Source: Neolewinella aurantiaca
GTDB taxonomy: Bacteria; Bacteroidota; Bacteroidia; Chitinophagales; Saprospiraceae
Reading direction: 5' to 3'
NCBI RefSeq assembly: GCF_008014675.1
Contig: NZ_VOXD01000010.1
Location: 1 to 64,000, forward strand
Length of the DNA stretch: 64,000 bases
Below are positions 51,857-62,100 of this stretch, piece by piece; position 1 is the first letter of the stretch, and each line of letters opens with the position of its first letter. The notes beneath the pieces are model-generated. The model saw only the letters and a program-made list of their open reading frames with translations. It did not search any database and was not told where the DNA came from. The translations under genes were made by a program, and so were the position numbers.

Positions 51857-54256
51857 TTACTCTCCCCGCATTCCGCGGACGAGCCCGACCAGCAGCAGTA
51901 CGCCCACCCCAACGCCGATCCGCAGCCAGTATCCCTGGCGGGAAATGACGGCCGTTTCCAGGTATTCCGGGTTGGCGGCACAGGGTGTCCCTTCTCCGCT
52001 TTGCAAGGCCCAGTGCCGGACATCCGTATTGTCCAGTCCGGGCAGAACAAGTGCCTGAACGTAGGCCGTATCAGGTTCTTCGACTTCAAAAGCAATTGCG
52101 TTTACATAGGCTCCTTGCGAGCTGTACAATGCAAGCTTTTCTCTCTTTTTGTCGATCCCGAAGGGAAGTCCTTCAATCACGTTATGGGCGAAGGGGTATG
52201 TTTCCCTGAAACGGGCTATATCGCGGCAGACGACAAGGTAGTCTCCCGGATCTATGCGGGCAGAGGGCAGACGTGTTTCGTGGTGATGATCGGTGAGCCG
52301 CCAGCCGGTCAGGTCCACCGTTTCTTCAGTACGGTTGTAGAGCTCTACCCAGTCTCCGCTGGCTTTGCTTCGCGGGCATACCTCATTGAAGATCACCTGA
52401 TCGATCAACGGGTGGTCATAGGGTTCGAAGGCAGCTTCGAAGTGATAACTGCGCTCTGCGTTCAGGTCCAGCGCGTACCCTTCCGGGCCGGCCGATCGTT
52501 TCACGACCTGGCTGTTCGCCTCGCTTAACCGAAAGCCATTATGGGCGACGGTGCGCAGGTGCAAGGGGAAGTTTTGGAAGTACGTCCCTTTGTACCGCTC
52601 CTCGTCCACCCTGATGTTCTTGTTGACTTCAATGTAACCACCAGGCGTTGCAACGATGGTTACCATCCGGTCGCCTCCGGCACCGAAGTATTCACGGAGG
52701 TGCTCCCGCAGGTGAGCTGGTCTGTTTTCCCCAAAGGCACGGATGCGATCGAGGTGAATCCGCCAGTTTTTCTCCTTACCCTTCCAACGCTTCAATTGCC
52801 GGGGCATATCGTGCTCCAGGGCGGCAACCCTGCGCTCAATGGCAGCCGCAACGGTAACCGGAGCGAAATCGGTATGTAAATAGTCGAGCGTCCTGTTCAC
52901 GAAGTAGCGGCGGTATTCGGTGTTGGCTAACAGCTTTCGTTGAAACAGGGTGCTCCACGGTGGGTTGGGCCAGGCGGGACCGTTGGCTTCGGTGTAGAAC
53001 TCCAGGGTATTCCGCAAGTACCCCTCCTCCTGATGGAGTCCGAAACCCTGGTCCACATCGTAGAGTATCCAGCGCCAACGGCTTCCGGCTGTCTTCGGTT
53101 TCCAGTACCTGATGTTACCGCCGGCGTCCCGGTTATCGAAATAAGTCTGAGCAATCTGCAGGCGCTGGTAATTATCGATATCCATCATTCTTCCCAGGCG
53201 GCGGTAATTTTCCGGATTACTAAGGTCTTTACTCTCTACGAAAGATCGAAGTTTCTGGTATTCACCGATGCTTCCCTGCTTTACGGTATGCTCGTGTTCA
53301 ATCAGATCGAGTTTGTCTTTGTCCACTTCCGGGTGGCGGTCAGACAGGAAGCGGGCGTTGATTTTTTCCCGCAGATGGTAAATGCCCCAGTATTCTCCGT
53401 TGATGTACACCTGCACCGGGCGTCCGGCCTGGCGTTCCAGGTCCCAGCTTTCGTCCTGCAGCAGACCGGTCAGTAGTACATCCCGGATATAAGACCGGTT
53501 CCAGTCTGAGCCCGCGTTGCGGGCCACGAGAAACTTGAAAGAATCGGCTCCGTTTTTGCCGAAGAGCTGGTGCCTGATCCGCTTTTCGCCGTATTTTTTC
53601 CGGGCTGATATGGAGAAAGACTTTTGCGGGTGCAGACGACTCATCCCTCCAAACATCCGGAAGCCCGTGGTTCCGCTGAAGACACTTCTTTCGTTGTTGG
53701 CTCCTTCCGGTTCGATAAGATCGAGATGGGCAGGGTGCTCCCTGCTTGTCCACCAGTTTGCTCCGGGTTGCTTCCAGTGACCGGGGTCCGCACCATATCC
53801 GGGCTTGAACCAGCCGTTGGCGGGATCGAATAGTCGCCATGGGTCGATTCCTATACTGAGGGTAAGCAAACGGCTGCGGGGCTCGCCGATGAAATAGGTT
53901 GCGCCCGCAACCGGAGAGGTCCGCTTGCCATCCGCGTTAAACGCGGCGTAGCGAAGGACAGTCGTTTTCCTGATAGTTATTTCTCCCTCAGAGAGCAAAG
54001 AGGCCTTGGTCGGCGTACTCCCATCCAGTGTATACCGAACCCTATCCGGCAAAGTAACGGTCACGGAGCGGGCGTAAAAACCAGCCCCCGGTCGAAGCAG
54101 CCTCTGGCTGCGAGCTGACCGAGAAACAGCATCGCCCTCCAATCCAGGCTCCCATTCGGAGAGTGTTGGCACCGCTCGCGCCCGGAGGGTACTTCGACCG
54201 GGCACGAAGCAACAACTCAGCAGAACCAGCAAAATCAAACGGGCGAATACGCGCAA
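51857..54256 (-). CDS. CotH kinase-family protein with lamin-tail and membrane anchor
   Basis: 799-aa exported protein. Order: signal peptide (residues 1-20), chitobiase/hexosaminidase C-terminal-like domain (VRYTLDGSTPTKASLL, about 70-130), CotH kinase-like domain (about 165-490, with WGIYHLREKINARFL and RWRWILYDVDQGFGLHQEEG), lamin-tail domain (about 640-750, VIFNEVCPRSKASGDWVELY) and a single C-terminal helix (IGVGVGVLLLVGLV) with a basic tail. CotH proteins are atypical protein kinases in spore formers; the role in Bacteroidota is unknown. Instead of a T9SS tail it has a membrane anchor. Confidence 0.88.
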   Translation of the reverse strand: MRVFARLILLVLLSCCFVPGRSTLRARAVPTLSEWEPGLEGDAVSRSARSQRLLRPGAGFYARSVTVTLPDRVRYTLDGSTPTKASLLSEGEITIRKTTVLRYAAFNADGKRTSPVAGATYFIGEPRSRLLTLSIGIDPWRLFDPANGWFKPGYGADPGHWKQPGANWWTSREHPAHLDLIEPEGANNERSVFSGTTGFRMFGGMSRLHPQKSFSISARKKYGEKRIRHQLFGKNGADSFKFLVARNAGSDWNRSYIRDVLLTGLLQDESWDLERQAGRPVQVYINGEYWGIYHLREKINARFLSDRHPEVDKDKLDLIEHEHTVKQGSIGEYQKLRSFVESKDLSNPENYRRLGRMMDIDNYQRLQIAQTYFDNRDAGGNIRYWKPKTAGSRWRWILYDVDQGFGLHQEEGYLRNTLEFYTEANGPAWPNPPWSTLFQRKLLANTEYRRYFVNRTLDYLHTDFAPVTVAAAIERRVAALEHDMPRQLKRWKGKEKNWRIHLDRIRAFGENRPAHLREHLREYFGAGGDRMVTIVATPGGYIEVNKNIRVDEERYKGTYFQNFPLHLRTVAHNGFRLSEANSQVVKRSAGPEGYALDLNAERSYHFEAAFEPYDHPLIDQVIFNEVCPRSKASGDWVELYNRTEETVDLTGWRLTDHHHETRLPSARIDPGDYLVVCRDIARFRETYPFAHNVIEGLPFGIDKKREKLALYSSQGAYVNAIAFEVEEPDTAYVQALVLPGLDNTDVRHWALQSGEGTPCAANPEYLETAVISRQGYWLRIGVGVGVLLLVGLVRGMRGE
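52546..52565 (-). repeat. dispersed 20-mer copy 16 (diverged)
   Basis: CTTGCACCTGCGCACCGTCG on the minus strand, inside the CotH gene, read as LHLRTV. Confidence 0.6.
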
Positions 54257-54352
54257 ATCAGGATAACTTCAAGGTAATATCCGAAAGATAGCCCGCTCAA
54301 CTGACATTTCGCCTCTTCATGTGTTAACACCAAAAAACCAAGAATTGGTACT

Positions 54353-55231
54353 ATGCGCCACTCCGTAGAAAATCACCGTATCCGTATAACCGTCGATCAG
54401 GTCGGTGCGGAACTCTCAAGTCTCGTTAACCTTGATTCAGGAAAAGAATACATGTGGCAAGCCGACCCCGCCGTGTGGGGCAGCCATGCTCCTGTTCTCT
54501 TTCCAATAATCGGAAAACTCAAAAACGGGACAACCGAAATTAATGGCGAGCAATTTGCCATCACCAAGCACGGTATCATCCGCAACAACGAAAACCTCGA
54601 GCTTTATTCCCAGTCTGACGACCGGATTACCTTCCGGCTTTCTTCGAGCGAAAAAACAAAAGAGGAGTACCCATATGACTTCGACTTCCGGATTACCTTC
54701 CGGGTAAGGAACGAGCATGTGATCATTTACCATGAGGTTCAGAACCTGGGTACCGAGCCGATGTACTTCTGCCTGGGCGGGCACCCTGCTTTTCGCGTAC
54801 CCTTACACGATCACGATCCGTACGACGCACATTTCCTCCGGTTTGAGCACGACGAGACTTCAGCCTCCCACATCGTGAAAGAGGATGGTACGCTTACCAC
54901 AGCGACCCGCCCCGTCCCCTGGGAGAAGGGCAACATATTACCCCTCAGCCACGAGCTGTTTGCCAACGACGCTCTCGTCTTTCGCGACCTCAACTCCCGC
55001 AGTGTCGTTCTGGAAAGCAAAATCAATGGTCCGCTCCTCAAGGTAGACTATGCCGGCTGGACACACCTCGGCGTATGGGCCAAACCCAACGGCAACTTCG
55101 TCTGCATCGAGCCGTGGATCGGCCTGGCGGATTTTGAGGATTCCGACGGGGTATTCAAGAATAAAGAAGGCATCATCGAACTGGCCGCAAACGAGAGCTA
55201 CGTGATGTCGTACGACATCAAGGTGTTGTAA
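54353..55231 (+). CDS. aldose 1-epimerase family protein (LacX-like)
   Basis: 292-aa cytoplasmic galactose-mutarotase-like protein. Family blocks: VGAELSSLVNLDSGKEYMWQ, PVLFPIIGKLKNGTTEINGE, FAITKHGIIRN, YHEVQNLGTEPMYFCLGGHP (catalytic His in GGHPAF) and FVCIEPWIGLADFED. Closer to LacX/YeaD-like epimerases than to GalM. Confidence 0.92.
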   Translation: MRHSVENHRIRITVDQVGAELSSLVNLDSGKEYMWQADPAVWGSHAPVLFPIIGKLKNGTTEINGEQFAITKHGIIRNNENLELYSQSDDRITFRLSSSEKTKEEYPYDFDFRITFRVRNEHVIIYHEVQNLGTEPMYFCLGGHPAFRVPLHDHDPYDAHFLRFEHDETSASHIVKEDGTLTTATRPVPWEKGNILPLSHELFANDALVFRDLNSRSVVLESKINGPLLKVDYAGWTHLGVWAKPNGNFVCIEPWIGLADFEDSDGVFKNKEGIIELAANESYVMSYDIKVL

Positions 55232-55356
55232 GTCGAGAGTGCGGGAATCAGGCGGGAGACGCTACCAGGCCGTGTATTCACAACCTCTTCGCTGCCCCCT
55301 GCGTTGTCTTTACTGAACTCTGAACCGGAGACACTTCCGCACCTTCAAGCGTTTCA

Positions 55357-56487
55357 ATGAAACAGTTTTTCCATCTTTTTCTGGCGGCATTGATCGGTGG
55401 CGTTGCGGCTGCGGCTTTGGTCGTTGGTTTGAATGATGGCCGACCGGCCCTCGCTTCTCAAGCTTCCATTGCACCTGCGGCCGCGCCCTTATTGGTAGCA
55501 CAAGGAAGCCCAGCGGAAGAATTACCCGCCCCGTTGGACCTCCGCCCCGCCGCCCGCCTGGCCATCCCCGCAGTTGTACACATAAAGGCTTTCACAAAAG
55601 ACCGTCAGCGGGAGGCGGTTAAAGCCCTCTTCAGCGAAAAACCACCCAGCCGTAAGCCGCGCGAAGGAGAGGGCTCCGGGGTTATTTACACGTCTGGCGG
55701 CTACATCGTTACCAACCACCACGTCGTGGCCAACGCCACGGACATCACCGTAACCACAACCGACCGCAAGACCTACCCCGCCAGTCTGGTTGGCGAAGAT
55801 CCAAAATCGGACCTGGCCGTTCTACGCATCGACGGCAAAGACCTTCCGTACCTGAAATTAGCTGATTCCGACGCCGTAGAGCCCGGCGCATGGGTGCTGG
55901 CCGTCGGCAATCCTTTTGGTCTTACCAGCACCGTCACGGCAGGTATCGTCAGTGCTCGTGGCCGGAGTATTAACCTGCTCTCCGACCTCGACGCCATCGA
56001 AAGTTTCCTGCAAACCGACGCAGCCGTGAACCCCGGAAATTCCGGCGGAGCCTTGGTAACCGCCGATGGCAAACTGGCTGGCATCAACACCGCGATCGCT
56101 TCGCAAACCGGAAAGTTTCAGGGCTACAGCTTTGCGATTCCCAGTAATCTGGTGCAGCGCATTGCCGACGACATCATTGCCTACGGCAGCTACCGCCGTG
56201 CGTTTCTCGGTGTCGAGATTTCCACCTTCACTAATTCAGACCAGCAGCGCCTTGGCCTCAACAACCGTACCGAAGGTGTCGTGATCGACGCTATCTTTGC
56301 CGGCGGCTCCGCCGCCGCGGCAGGGCTGAAAGTCGACGACCTGATCGTGCGGGTCGGTAAACGAACCATCCGCGACTTACCCGAATTAACCGAGCTCATC
56401 GGTCGGGCCAGAGTGGGAGAAACGTTAAAGTTGACCGTAGTAAGGAACGGATCCGAAGTTGAAGTCGTCGTTCCTTTAATCGACTGA
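55357..56487 (+). CDS. HtrA/DegP-type serine protease
   Basis: 376-aa periplasmic quality-control protease. An N-terminal signal or anchor ([17 protein letters not shown]) leads to a trypsin-like domain with His in [12 protein letters not shown], Asp in [13 protein letters not shown] and Ser in [13 protein letters not shown], followed by one PDZ domain ([20 protein letters not shown]). A 20-mer copy just after the signal encodes APAAAP. The single PDZ domain makes it DegS-like in layout. Confidence 0.94.
   Translation: MKQFFHLFLAALIGGVAAAALVVGLNDGRPALASQASIAPAAAPLLVAQGSPAEELPAPLDLRPAARLAIPAVVHIKAFTKDRQREAVKALFSEKPPSRKPREGEGSGVIYTSGGYIVTNHHVVANATDITVTTTDRKTYPASLVGEDPKSDLAVLRIDGKDLPYLKLADSDAVEPGAWVLAVGNPFGLTSTVTAGIVSARGRSINLLSDLDAIESFLQTDAAVNPGNSGGALVTADGKLAGINTAIASQTGKFQGYSFAIPSNLVQRIADDIIAYGSYRRAFLGVEISTFTNSDQQRLGLNNRTEGVVIDAIFAGGSAAAAGLKVDDLIVRVGKRTIRDLPELTELIGRARVGETLKLTVVRNGSEVEVVVPLID
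55468..55487 (+). repeat. dispersed 20-mer copy 17
   Basis: ATTGCACCTGCGGCCGCGCC, inside the htrA-like gene directly after the signal segment. Confidence 0.75.
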
Positions 56488-56585
56488 AAGCACTCGTCGC
56501 TAAAAGCAAACCGGGCCAACGTTCAGCCCGGCAACATCAACGTAAGCCGCGCCAGCTATTATTTAGTTACTCAATCCTTTTTCAT

Positions 56586-57323
56586 ATGCGCCTAAGCAGC
56601 AAAAATCTCTACAAAAAATACGGTTCCAGAACGGTGGTAAAAGACGTCTCTCTTTACGTCGATCGTGGAGAAATTGTAGGCTTATTGGGACCTAACGGCG
56701 CAGGTAAGACGACTACTTTTTACATGACAGTGGGCTTCATAAAACCCAACCAGGGCAATGTTTACCTCGACGAGCGCGACATCACCAAAATGCCGATGTA
56801 CAAACGGGCGCAACTCGGCATCGGTTACCTGCCCCAGGAAGCGTCCGTATTCCGTAAGCTGGCCGTTGAGGACAACATTTACGCCGTACTGGAAATGACC
56901 AACCTGAACAAGGCCGAACGCGAAGCCAAACTCGAAGGGTTGATCGAAGAATTCAGTCTCGAGAAAGTACGCCGCAGTAACGGTGACACCCTTTCCGGCG
57001 GCGAGCGCCGCCGCACCGAGATTGCCCGCGCGCTGGCCACCGATCCCAGCTTCATTCTGCTGGACGAACCCTTCGCGGGCATCGACCCAATTGCGGTGGA
57101 AGACATCCAGAGCATCGTCGCGAAACTGCGAACCAAAAACATCGGCATCCTGATTACCGACCACGACGTGCAGGCCACGCTCAACATCACCGACCGCGCC
57201 TACCTCATGTTTGAAGGGGCCATCCTGAAAGCAGGAACCGCCGAAGAACTGGCGGCCGACGAGATGGTCCGCAAGGTGTATTTGGGTAAGAACTTTGAGC
57301 TGCGTCGGCAGGTGATTGGTTAA
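56586..57323 (+). CDS. lptB: LPS export ABC transporter ATP-binding protein
   Basis: 245-aa ATPase that powers lipopolysaccharide transport through LptFGC. Walker [14 protein letters not shown], the LptB-like [20 protein letters not shown] region, signature [15 protein letters not shown], Walker [14 protein letters not shown] and the switch His in LITDHDVQ are present. LptF, LptG and LptC are not adjacent. A hairpin follows its stop. Confidence 0.96.
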   Translation: MRLSSKNLYKKYGSRTVVKDVSLYVDRGEIVGLLGPNGAGKTTTFYMTVGFIKPNQGNVYLDERDITKMPMYKRAQLGIGYLPQEASVFRKLAVEDNIYAVLEMTNLNKAEREAKLEGLIEEFSLEKVRRSNGDTLSGGERRRTEIARALATDPSFILLDEPFAGIDPIAVEDIQSIVAKLRTKNIGILITDHDVQATLNITDRAYLMFEGAILKAGTAEELAADEMVRKVYLGKNFELRRQVIG

Positions 57324-57329
57324 TGGCGG

Positions 57330-57353
57330 AGGAGTTGTACCCCAACAACTCCT
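57330..57353. terminator. hairpin after lptB
   Basis: AGGAGTTGT pairs with ACAACTCCT around ACCCCA, seven bases past the stop. There is no T run, so it may be a 3'-end or processing structure rather than a classical terminator. Confidence 0.5.
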
Positions 57354-57383
57354 GCTTCTAATACCCGAAAACTCAAAGGTCAA

Positions 57384-57475
57384 TACCTTTACGAGGTAGA
57401 GTCGGAATACAATTCCTCCACCGAAAACATACCTTTACGAGATAAAGTCGGAGTAAAACTCCTCCACCGAAAACA
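57384..57475 (+). repeat. two tandem 46-bp hairpin units before pepP
   Basis: Units 57384-57429 and 57430-57475 are nearly identical. Each has two small stems. In the second stem GGAAT/ATTCC of unit 1 becomes GGAGT/ACTCC in unit 2, a compensatory change; the first stem (CTTTAC/GTAGAG against CTTTA/TAAAG) also changes while keeping pairing. They end five bases before the pepP ATG, so they sit in its leader. Confidence 0.75.
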
Positions 57476-57480
57476 ATAGC

Positions 57481-58797
57481 ATGTTCCCAGCCCAAACCTA
57501 CCAGCAACGCCGCCACGATCTGGCTGCACTCATTCCCTCCGGCCTCATTTTTCTTCCCGGCAACCGGGAAGCCCCCATGAACTGTGCGGACAACACGTAT
57601 CCCTTTCGCCAGGACAGCAGTTTCCGGTACTTCGCCGGCCACAATATTCCTGATCTGGCGCTCACCATCGACGGAGCATCGGGCGAAAGCAAGTTGTGGG
57701 GCGATGACATCAGCCTCGATCATGTAGTTTGGATGGGTGCGCAGCCGAGCATTGCAGAACTCGCTGAGCGCATCGGCGCGACGCGAGGAGGAACCCAGGC
57801 GGAGCTATCCACCCTGCTGAAGAAACACGCCAAAGAAGTACGCTTCCTGCCTCCTTACCGGGCCGAGCGCAAGACCTTCATCGCCGAACATTTGGGCTCG
57901 GCAGCAGGTGCAGACGAGGGATTGATAAGAGCAGTGATTGCGCTGCGCTCCGTTAAATCCGCCGAGGAACTGGTACAAATGGACCTTGCGGTAATGACCA
58001 GCATGAAGATGCACGCCGCCGCGCGGGCTCACGCCGCGCCCGGCCAGCTCGAAGCCGAAGTCGCAGGTATCATCGAAGGCATCGCCATCTCCGCCGACGG
58101 ACGTCTCTCCTACCCCGCAATCGTGACCCGCAACGGTCACGTTCTCCACAACCATTACCACGGCAACACCCTGCAAAAAGGAGACCTCCTGCTCATCGAT
58201 GCCGGAGCCGAAACGCCTTCCGGCTACGCCGGAGACATCACCCGCACCTTCGCCGTCGGGGCAGACATGACCACCCAACAGCAGGATATTTACGACATCG
58301 TGCAGAAGGCCCTCACGGACAGCACCGCCGCGCTTCAGCCGGGGATTACTTACCAATCTGTTCACCTTAACGCTGGCCGCATCATCGCCTCCGGCCTCAA
58401 AGAGGTGGGCCTGATGAAAGGCGACGTCGACGAAGCAGTTGCCGCCGGAGCTCACGCCTTGTTTATGCCCCACGGCCTCGGCCACATGATCGGCCTTGAC
58501 GTTCACGACATGGAGGACCTCGGCGAAGACCTCGTTGGCTACGACGATAAGGTGAAGCGCAGCACCCAGTTCGGCACCCGCAGCCTGCGGCTGGGCAAAG
58601 AGCTTCAGGAGGGCTACGCACTTACCGTAGAGCCTGGTATTTACTTCATCCCGGCCCTTATCGACCGCTGGGCGGCAGACGGTACCTGCGCCGACTTCAT
58701 CAACTTCGCAGCCCTCGATGCTTACCGCAATTTCGGCGGCATCCGGTTAGAGGACAATGTGGTGGTTACAGCAAGTGGGCATCGGGTACTGGGGTAG
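57481..58797 (+). CDS. pepP: Xaa-Pro aminopeptidase
   Basis: 438-aa M24-family aminopeptidase P removing residues before proline. An N-terminal creatinase-like domain (residues 1-170) precedes the pita-bread catalytic domain. Metal ligands appear in LLIDAGAETPSGYAGDITRT (two Asp), HGLGHMIGLDVHD (His), LTVEPGIYF (Glu) and IRLEDNVVV (Glu). A MITE-like element has inserted directly after it, with its target duplication covering the stop codon. Confidence 0.95.
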   Translation: MFPAQTYQQRRHDLAALIPSGLIFLPGNREAPMNCADNTYPFRQDSSFRYFAGHNIPDLALTIDGASGESKLWGDDISLDHVVWMGAQPSIAELAERIGATRGGTQAELSTLLKKHAKEVRFLPPYRAERKTFIAEHLGSAAGADEGLIRAVIALRSVKSAEELVQMDLAVMTSMKMHAAARAHAAPGQLEAEVAGIIEGIAISADGRLSYPAIVTRNGHVLHNHYHGNTLQKGDLLLIDAGAETPSGYAGDITRTFAVGADMTTQQQDIYDIVQKALTDSTAALQPGITYQSVHLNAGRIIASGLKEVGLMKGDVDEAVAAGAHALFMPHGLGHMIGLDVHDMEDLGEDLVGYDDKVKRSTQFGTRSLRLGKELQEGYALTVEPGIYFIPALIDRWAADGTCADFINFAALDAYRNFGGIRLEDNVVVTASGHRVLG

Positions 58798-58803
58798 TCC
58801 CCC

Positions 58804-58969
58804 CAGGGCTGACGCATAGGCTAGTTAAGCCGTGTTAAACCCCCACCCCAACCCCTCCCCACGGGGGATGGGCTAGTGAAAACGCTACGCGTTTTGGGTT
58901 GTAAGCTCTTAGGCTTCAACTATGATCTCGAGCCAAAAGCTTAAAATCGAATCCTATGCGTCAGCCCTG
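58804..58969. mobile_element. MITE-like element, copy 3
   Basis: 166 bp with perfect 17-bp ends, CAGGGCTGACGCATAGG and its inverse. It is flanked by the perfect 11-bp direct repeat GGTAGTCCCCC (58793-58803 and 58970-58980), and the left repeat includes the pepP stop codon. Best preserved of the three copies. In the 377-base gap the only other feature is a terminator at 59047. Confidence 0.92.
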
Positions 58970-59046
58970 GGTAGTCCCCCGGTCGATGCACACGCCGTGT
59001 GCAAGCGGTAAGAGCAGCCTCCGGATGCGACTCTTCTATCCTCTAT

Positions 59047-59088
59047 AAAAAACAAGACAGCTCTACCGGCTTCCGGTAGAGCTGTCTC
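59047..59088 (-). terminator. rho-independent terminator of the M36 peptidase gene
   Basis: On the minus strand GACAGCTCTACCGG pairs with CCGGTAGAGCTGTC around a four-base loop, followed by TTGTTTTTT. Confidence 0.9.
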
Positions 59089-59174
59089 GAATTCGATCAG
59101 GTCAAAAGGCAGGCCCCGTGCTCGGAGAGCACGGCAACCGCTTACTCACGGAGTGAGCGGCGACCGGTGGTCTC

Positions 59175-62100
59175 TTAGTTGATCGTAACTTTCGTTGTGC
59201 TGACCCGGTTAGCACCGGTCACCTGCACTACGTAGATACCTGCCGGAACGTCAGCTGTATTGATTGTGGTACGTCCTCCGCCTGCGATAAGGTTCATCTG
59301 TTCGTTGCGCAGTACGCGCCCGTCGATAGTGAGGAGTTGAACGGTGGCGGAGCCAGCGCGCTCGCTGGTTACGTTTACCGTCACGAACTCCTTGGCGGGG
59401 TTCGGGTATACGTTTACTTTCGTTTCTCCCAGTGCCGGGTCGTTCACGTCGTCAATGACTGCGTTCAGAACGAGTACGCCGTAGTCACCAACTTCGGCCG
59501 TGAGGTTGTCTCCAGCGCTTGAAGTAAGGGTGGCAGTGCTTTCGTAGTTTTTCGCGTTCAGCATTTCGATATCATCGATCCACCAACCAGTTCCACTCAC
59601 TTCGGCATCAGAGATGAAACGGTAGCGAACAGAAACATCCTGACCAACAAATTCACTCAGGTCAACAATGATTTCACGGTAGTCACCAGTTGTGGCATCC
59701 GGCTCATCTCCGCTGAAACCCCAAAAAGATTCAGTATTCAGCAGGGCGGCGGAGCCATTCGGGCTAACGTCTCCCCGGTAGTAACCACGAACGATCTGGT
59801 CTCCTACAACTTCCCAGTTTGTATTGTCGGTGCTCACCTCAATGATTCCGGCATCCCATCCTGCTTCAGTATCGTACTTGGTAAAGAAGCGCATGACGGG
59901 GTTTTCACCCGTCACAGCAAAAGGCTCAGCGGATGTAAGCACCTGATCCTGGGTTGTCCCTGTATTGGCAACGTAGTAGGCAAGGTCTCCCATGAAAGGA
60001 GTCGTATCGGTTTGTTCCCAGAAAAACTCAATGATGGTCGGGTCATCGTTGAGGCTGAGTGCAAACCAATCGTCGTCACCGTTTTCGGCACCATCGAAGT
60101 AAGTCTGGACCGAACCAACGGAAGGATCGGTAGAAACAGAGTAGCGGATAATCTCTTCGTCTTCGAAACTCATTGTTCCCAGATTGAAGGTGATCGTTTG
60201 GCCATCGATGGTGAAGTCATCGGCGCCACGAACGGAAGCAGGATCGATTATCATTCCGTCAGGAACAACATCGGTGATCACAATATCCTCGGTATCCTCA
60301 ACGCGGTAACTGGTTGCAGCAAGGGTGTAGGTAACTCCTTCGCCAGCGTTAACGGTGTTTTCGTCTACGGTCTTTACCAGATTCATTCCCCCAGTACAAG
60401 CGGGATTGAGATCGAAAGCCTCCCGGCCATCGGTACGGTTGTTGGTGTCTCCCTGGCGGGCAGAGAACCCAACGCCACGGCGGGCAAATACTTCCCAGAT
60501 CAAACACTGGTTAGCACCATCGTTGAGGTCTAAGTCTGCGGCCAGAATACCGTCGCGACCGTCGATCAGTCCCGGGCGGCATTTGGTCAGTTTCATCCCT
60601 TCAACCACCAATTCAACGGCAAGGTTGTTGCCGCCGGTTCCGGTAATGAGGTCGTCGTCGTAGCCATACTCGTCGGTCATGGCCCACCACAGATCCCAGA
60701 GCATGGTCCCCCATATCTCGCCGAGATCGTGGACACTCGTCCCCGTAATGATAATATCGTCTAGTGTATGGTTATTCACAGCGAAGTCGGTAGAGTACGG
60801 TTGGTTACGAATACCAAGGCCAGTGATTGCTCCACGGGTGGCGTAGTTACCGATACCGCGCGCCTCGGTGCCGTCGGGCATATCCTCAATGGTCCGTGGA
60901 GTAGAAGAGAGACTAAAGAAATCAGACCAGCCTTCTCCCATCTGCTCGTCGTTGAAAAGACAGGTAACGTTATTAGGTCCTCCTACCAAACGGGTAGAAA
61001 CGCCGTGCCCCATTTCGTGGGCAACAATACCATTATCGAAATCTCCGTCACGCGGGGGAGGAGGCAAAAATTGAAACGTTACCGAAACACTGTCGCCTGC
61101 GGCAACGGTGTTGCGCAGGTTCACGCAGTCCTCGAAAGTGATGAATACACTCGGGATATTGATGGTGAGCTCAGGGTTACCGTCACTCATATTGATGATT
61201 CCACCCCGCTCTTCACCGGCCATGGCATCGTTACAAATAATCACACCGATGGCACCTGCCTCCTGGGCGTTGTACACCTTGAGGGAGAAGTTACACTCTC
61301 CCCGGGTAATCAGAGCGATTTTGCCCGTCAGGTCATTCGTAATTTCAGTACAACCAATGGCGGGGTCAGAAATAGCAACCTGGCCGGTTACCGGGATAGA
61401 CCCGATTGCCGTACCGAACAGCGCCTCACCAGTAGTGTACGGCCCAGCAATTGTAGCGGGCGTATTCACCTGCATTCTGCTGGCTCCGGCCGTCCAAAGA
61501 AACATTTGCATAGTTCCACTGCTTCCGTCGGAAGGAGTAGAGAAGTTGGCGTTGTTGGTTCCGGAACCGTCCTGAACTTCAACCCGAACCTCGTCGCGGT
61601 CAAGGCCTTCTCCCGTGTAGTTAGTGCGCTGGAAGTTACCAGCGTCTTCGTTGAATCCTGCGTGATACATCCAGTCGTGCATCTTGTTGGTCAGGTAGAA
61701 GGTCTGTACCATCGCAGCGGGCAGGAGGGTATCGATATTATCATCCGCAATCTCGTCAGCAAAAAAGAAATCGAAAACGAGGCTGTCTCCGCCGTCGGCA
61801 ACTACATCGGTTTCCACTACATCGTCGCCGTCTGTATCCGGATAAGCATAAGTATTGTTACCCCGAGTGGTGGTGTATTCAGGGCCATCAACGCCGTTGG
61901 TATCGTGCCATCCGAAGGGAGATGCAACCGGGTCAGCGGGGCTTTTCTCTTGCGTCCGCACACCGTGCAGTGGCGATTCAACACCGAACCGAAAAACGTG
62001 GTAGCGGCTTTCTTCGGCTACGGCGCTTTCGAACATCTGCTCGCTTACGGGCAGTGCTTTTGCGGTTACGTTGGCGCAGGCATTGTCGTAGTTGTGCTGA

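Noticed and set aside
57903-57922. GCAGGTGCAGA resembling the dispersed word inside pepP
   Set aside because: Only the short GCAGGTGCA core matches; the flanking part is unlike the consensus. The same applies to GCAGGTGCAAAA at 37677.
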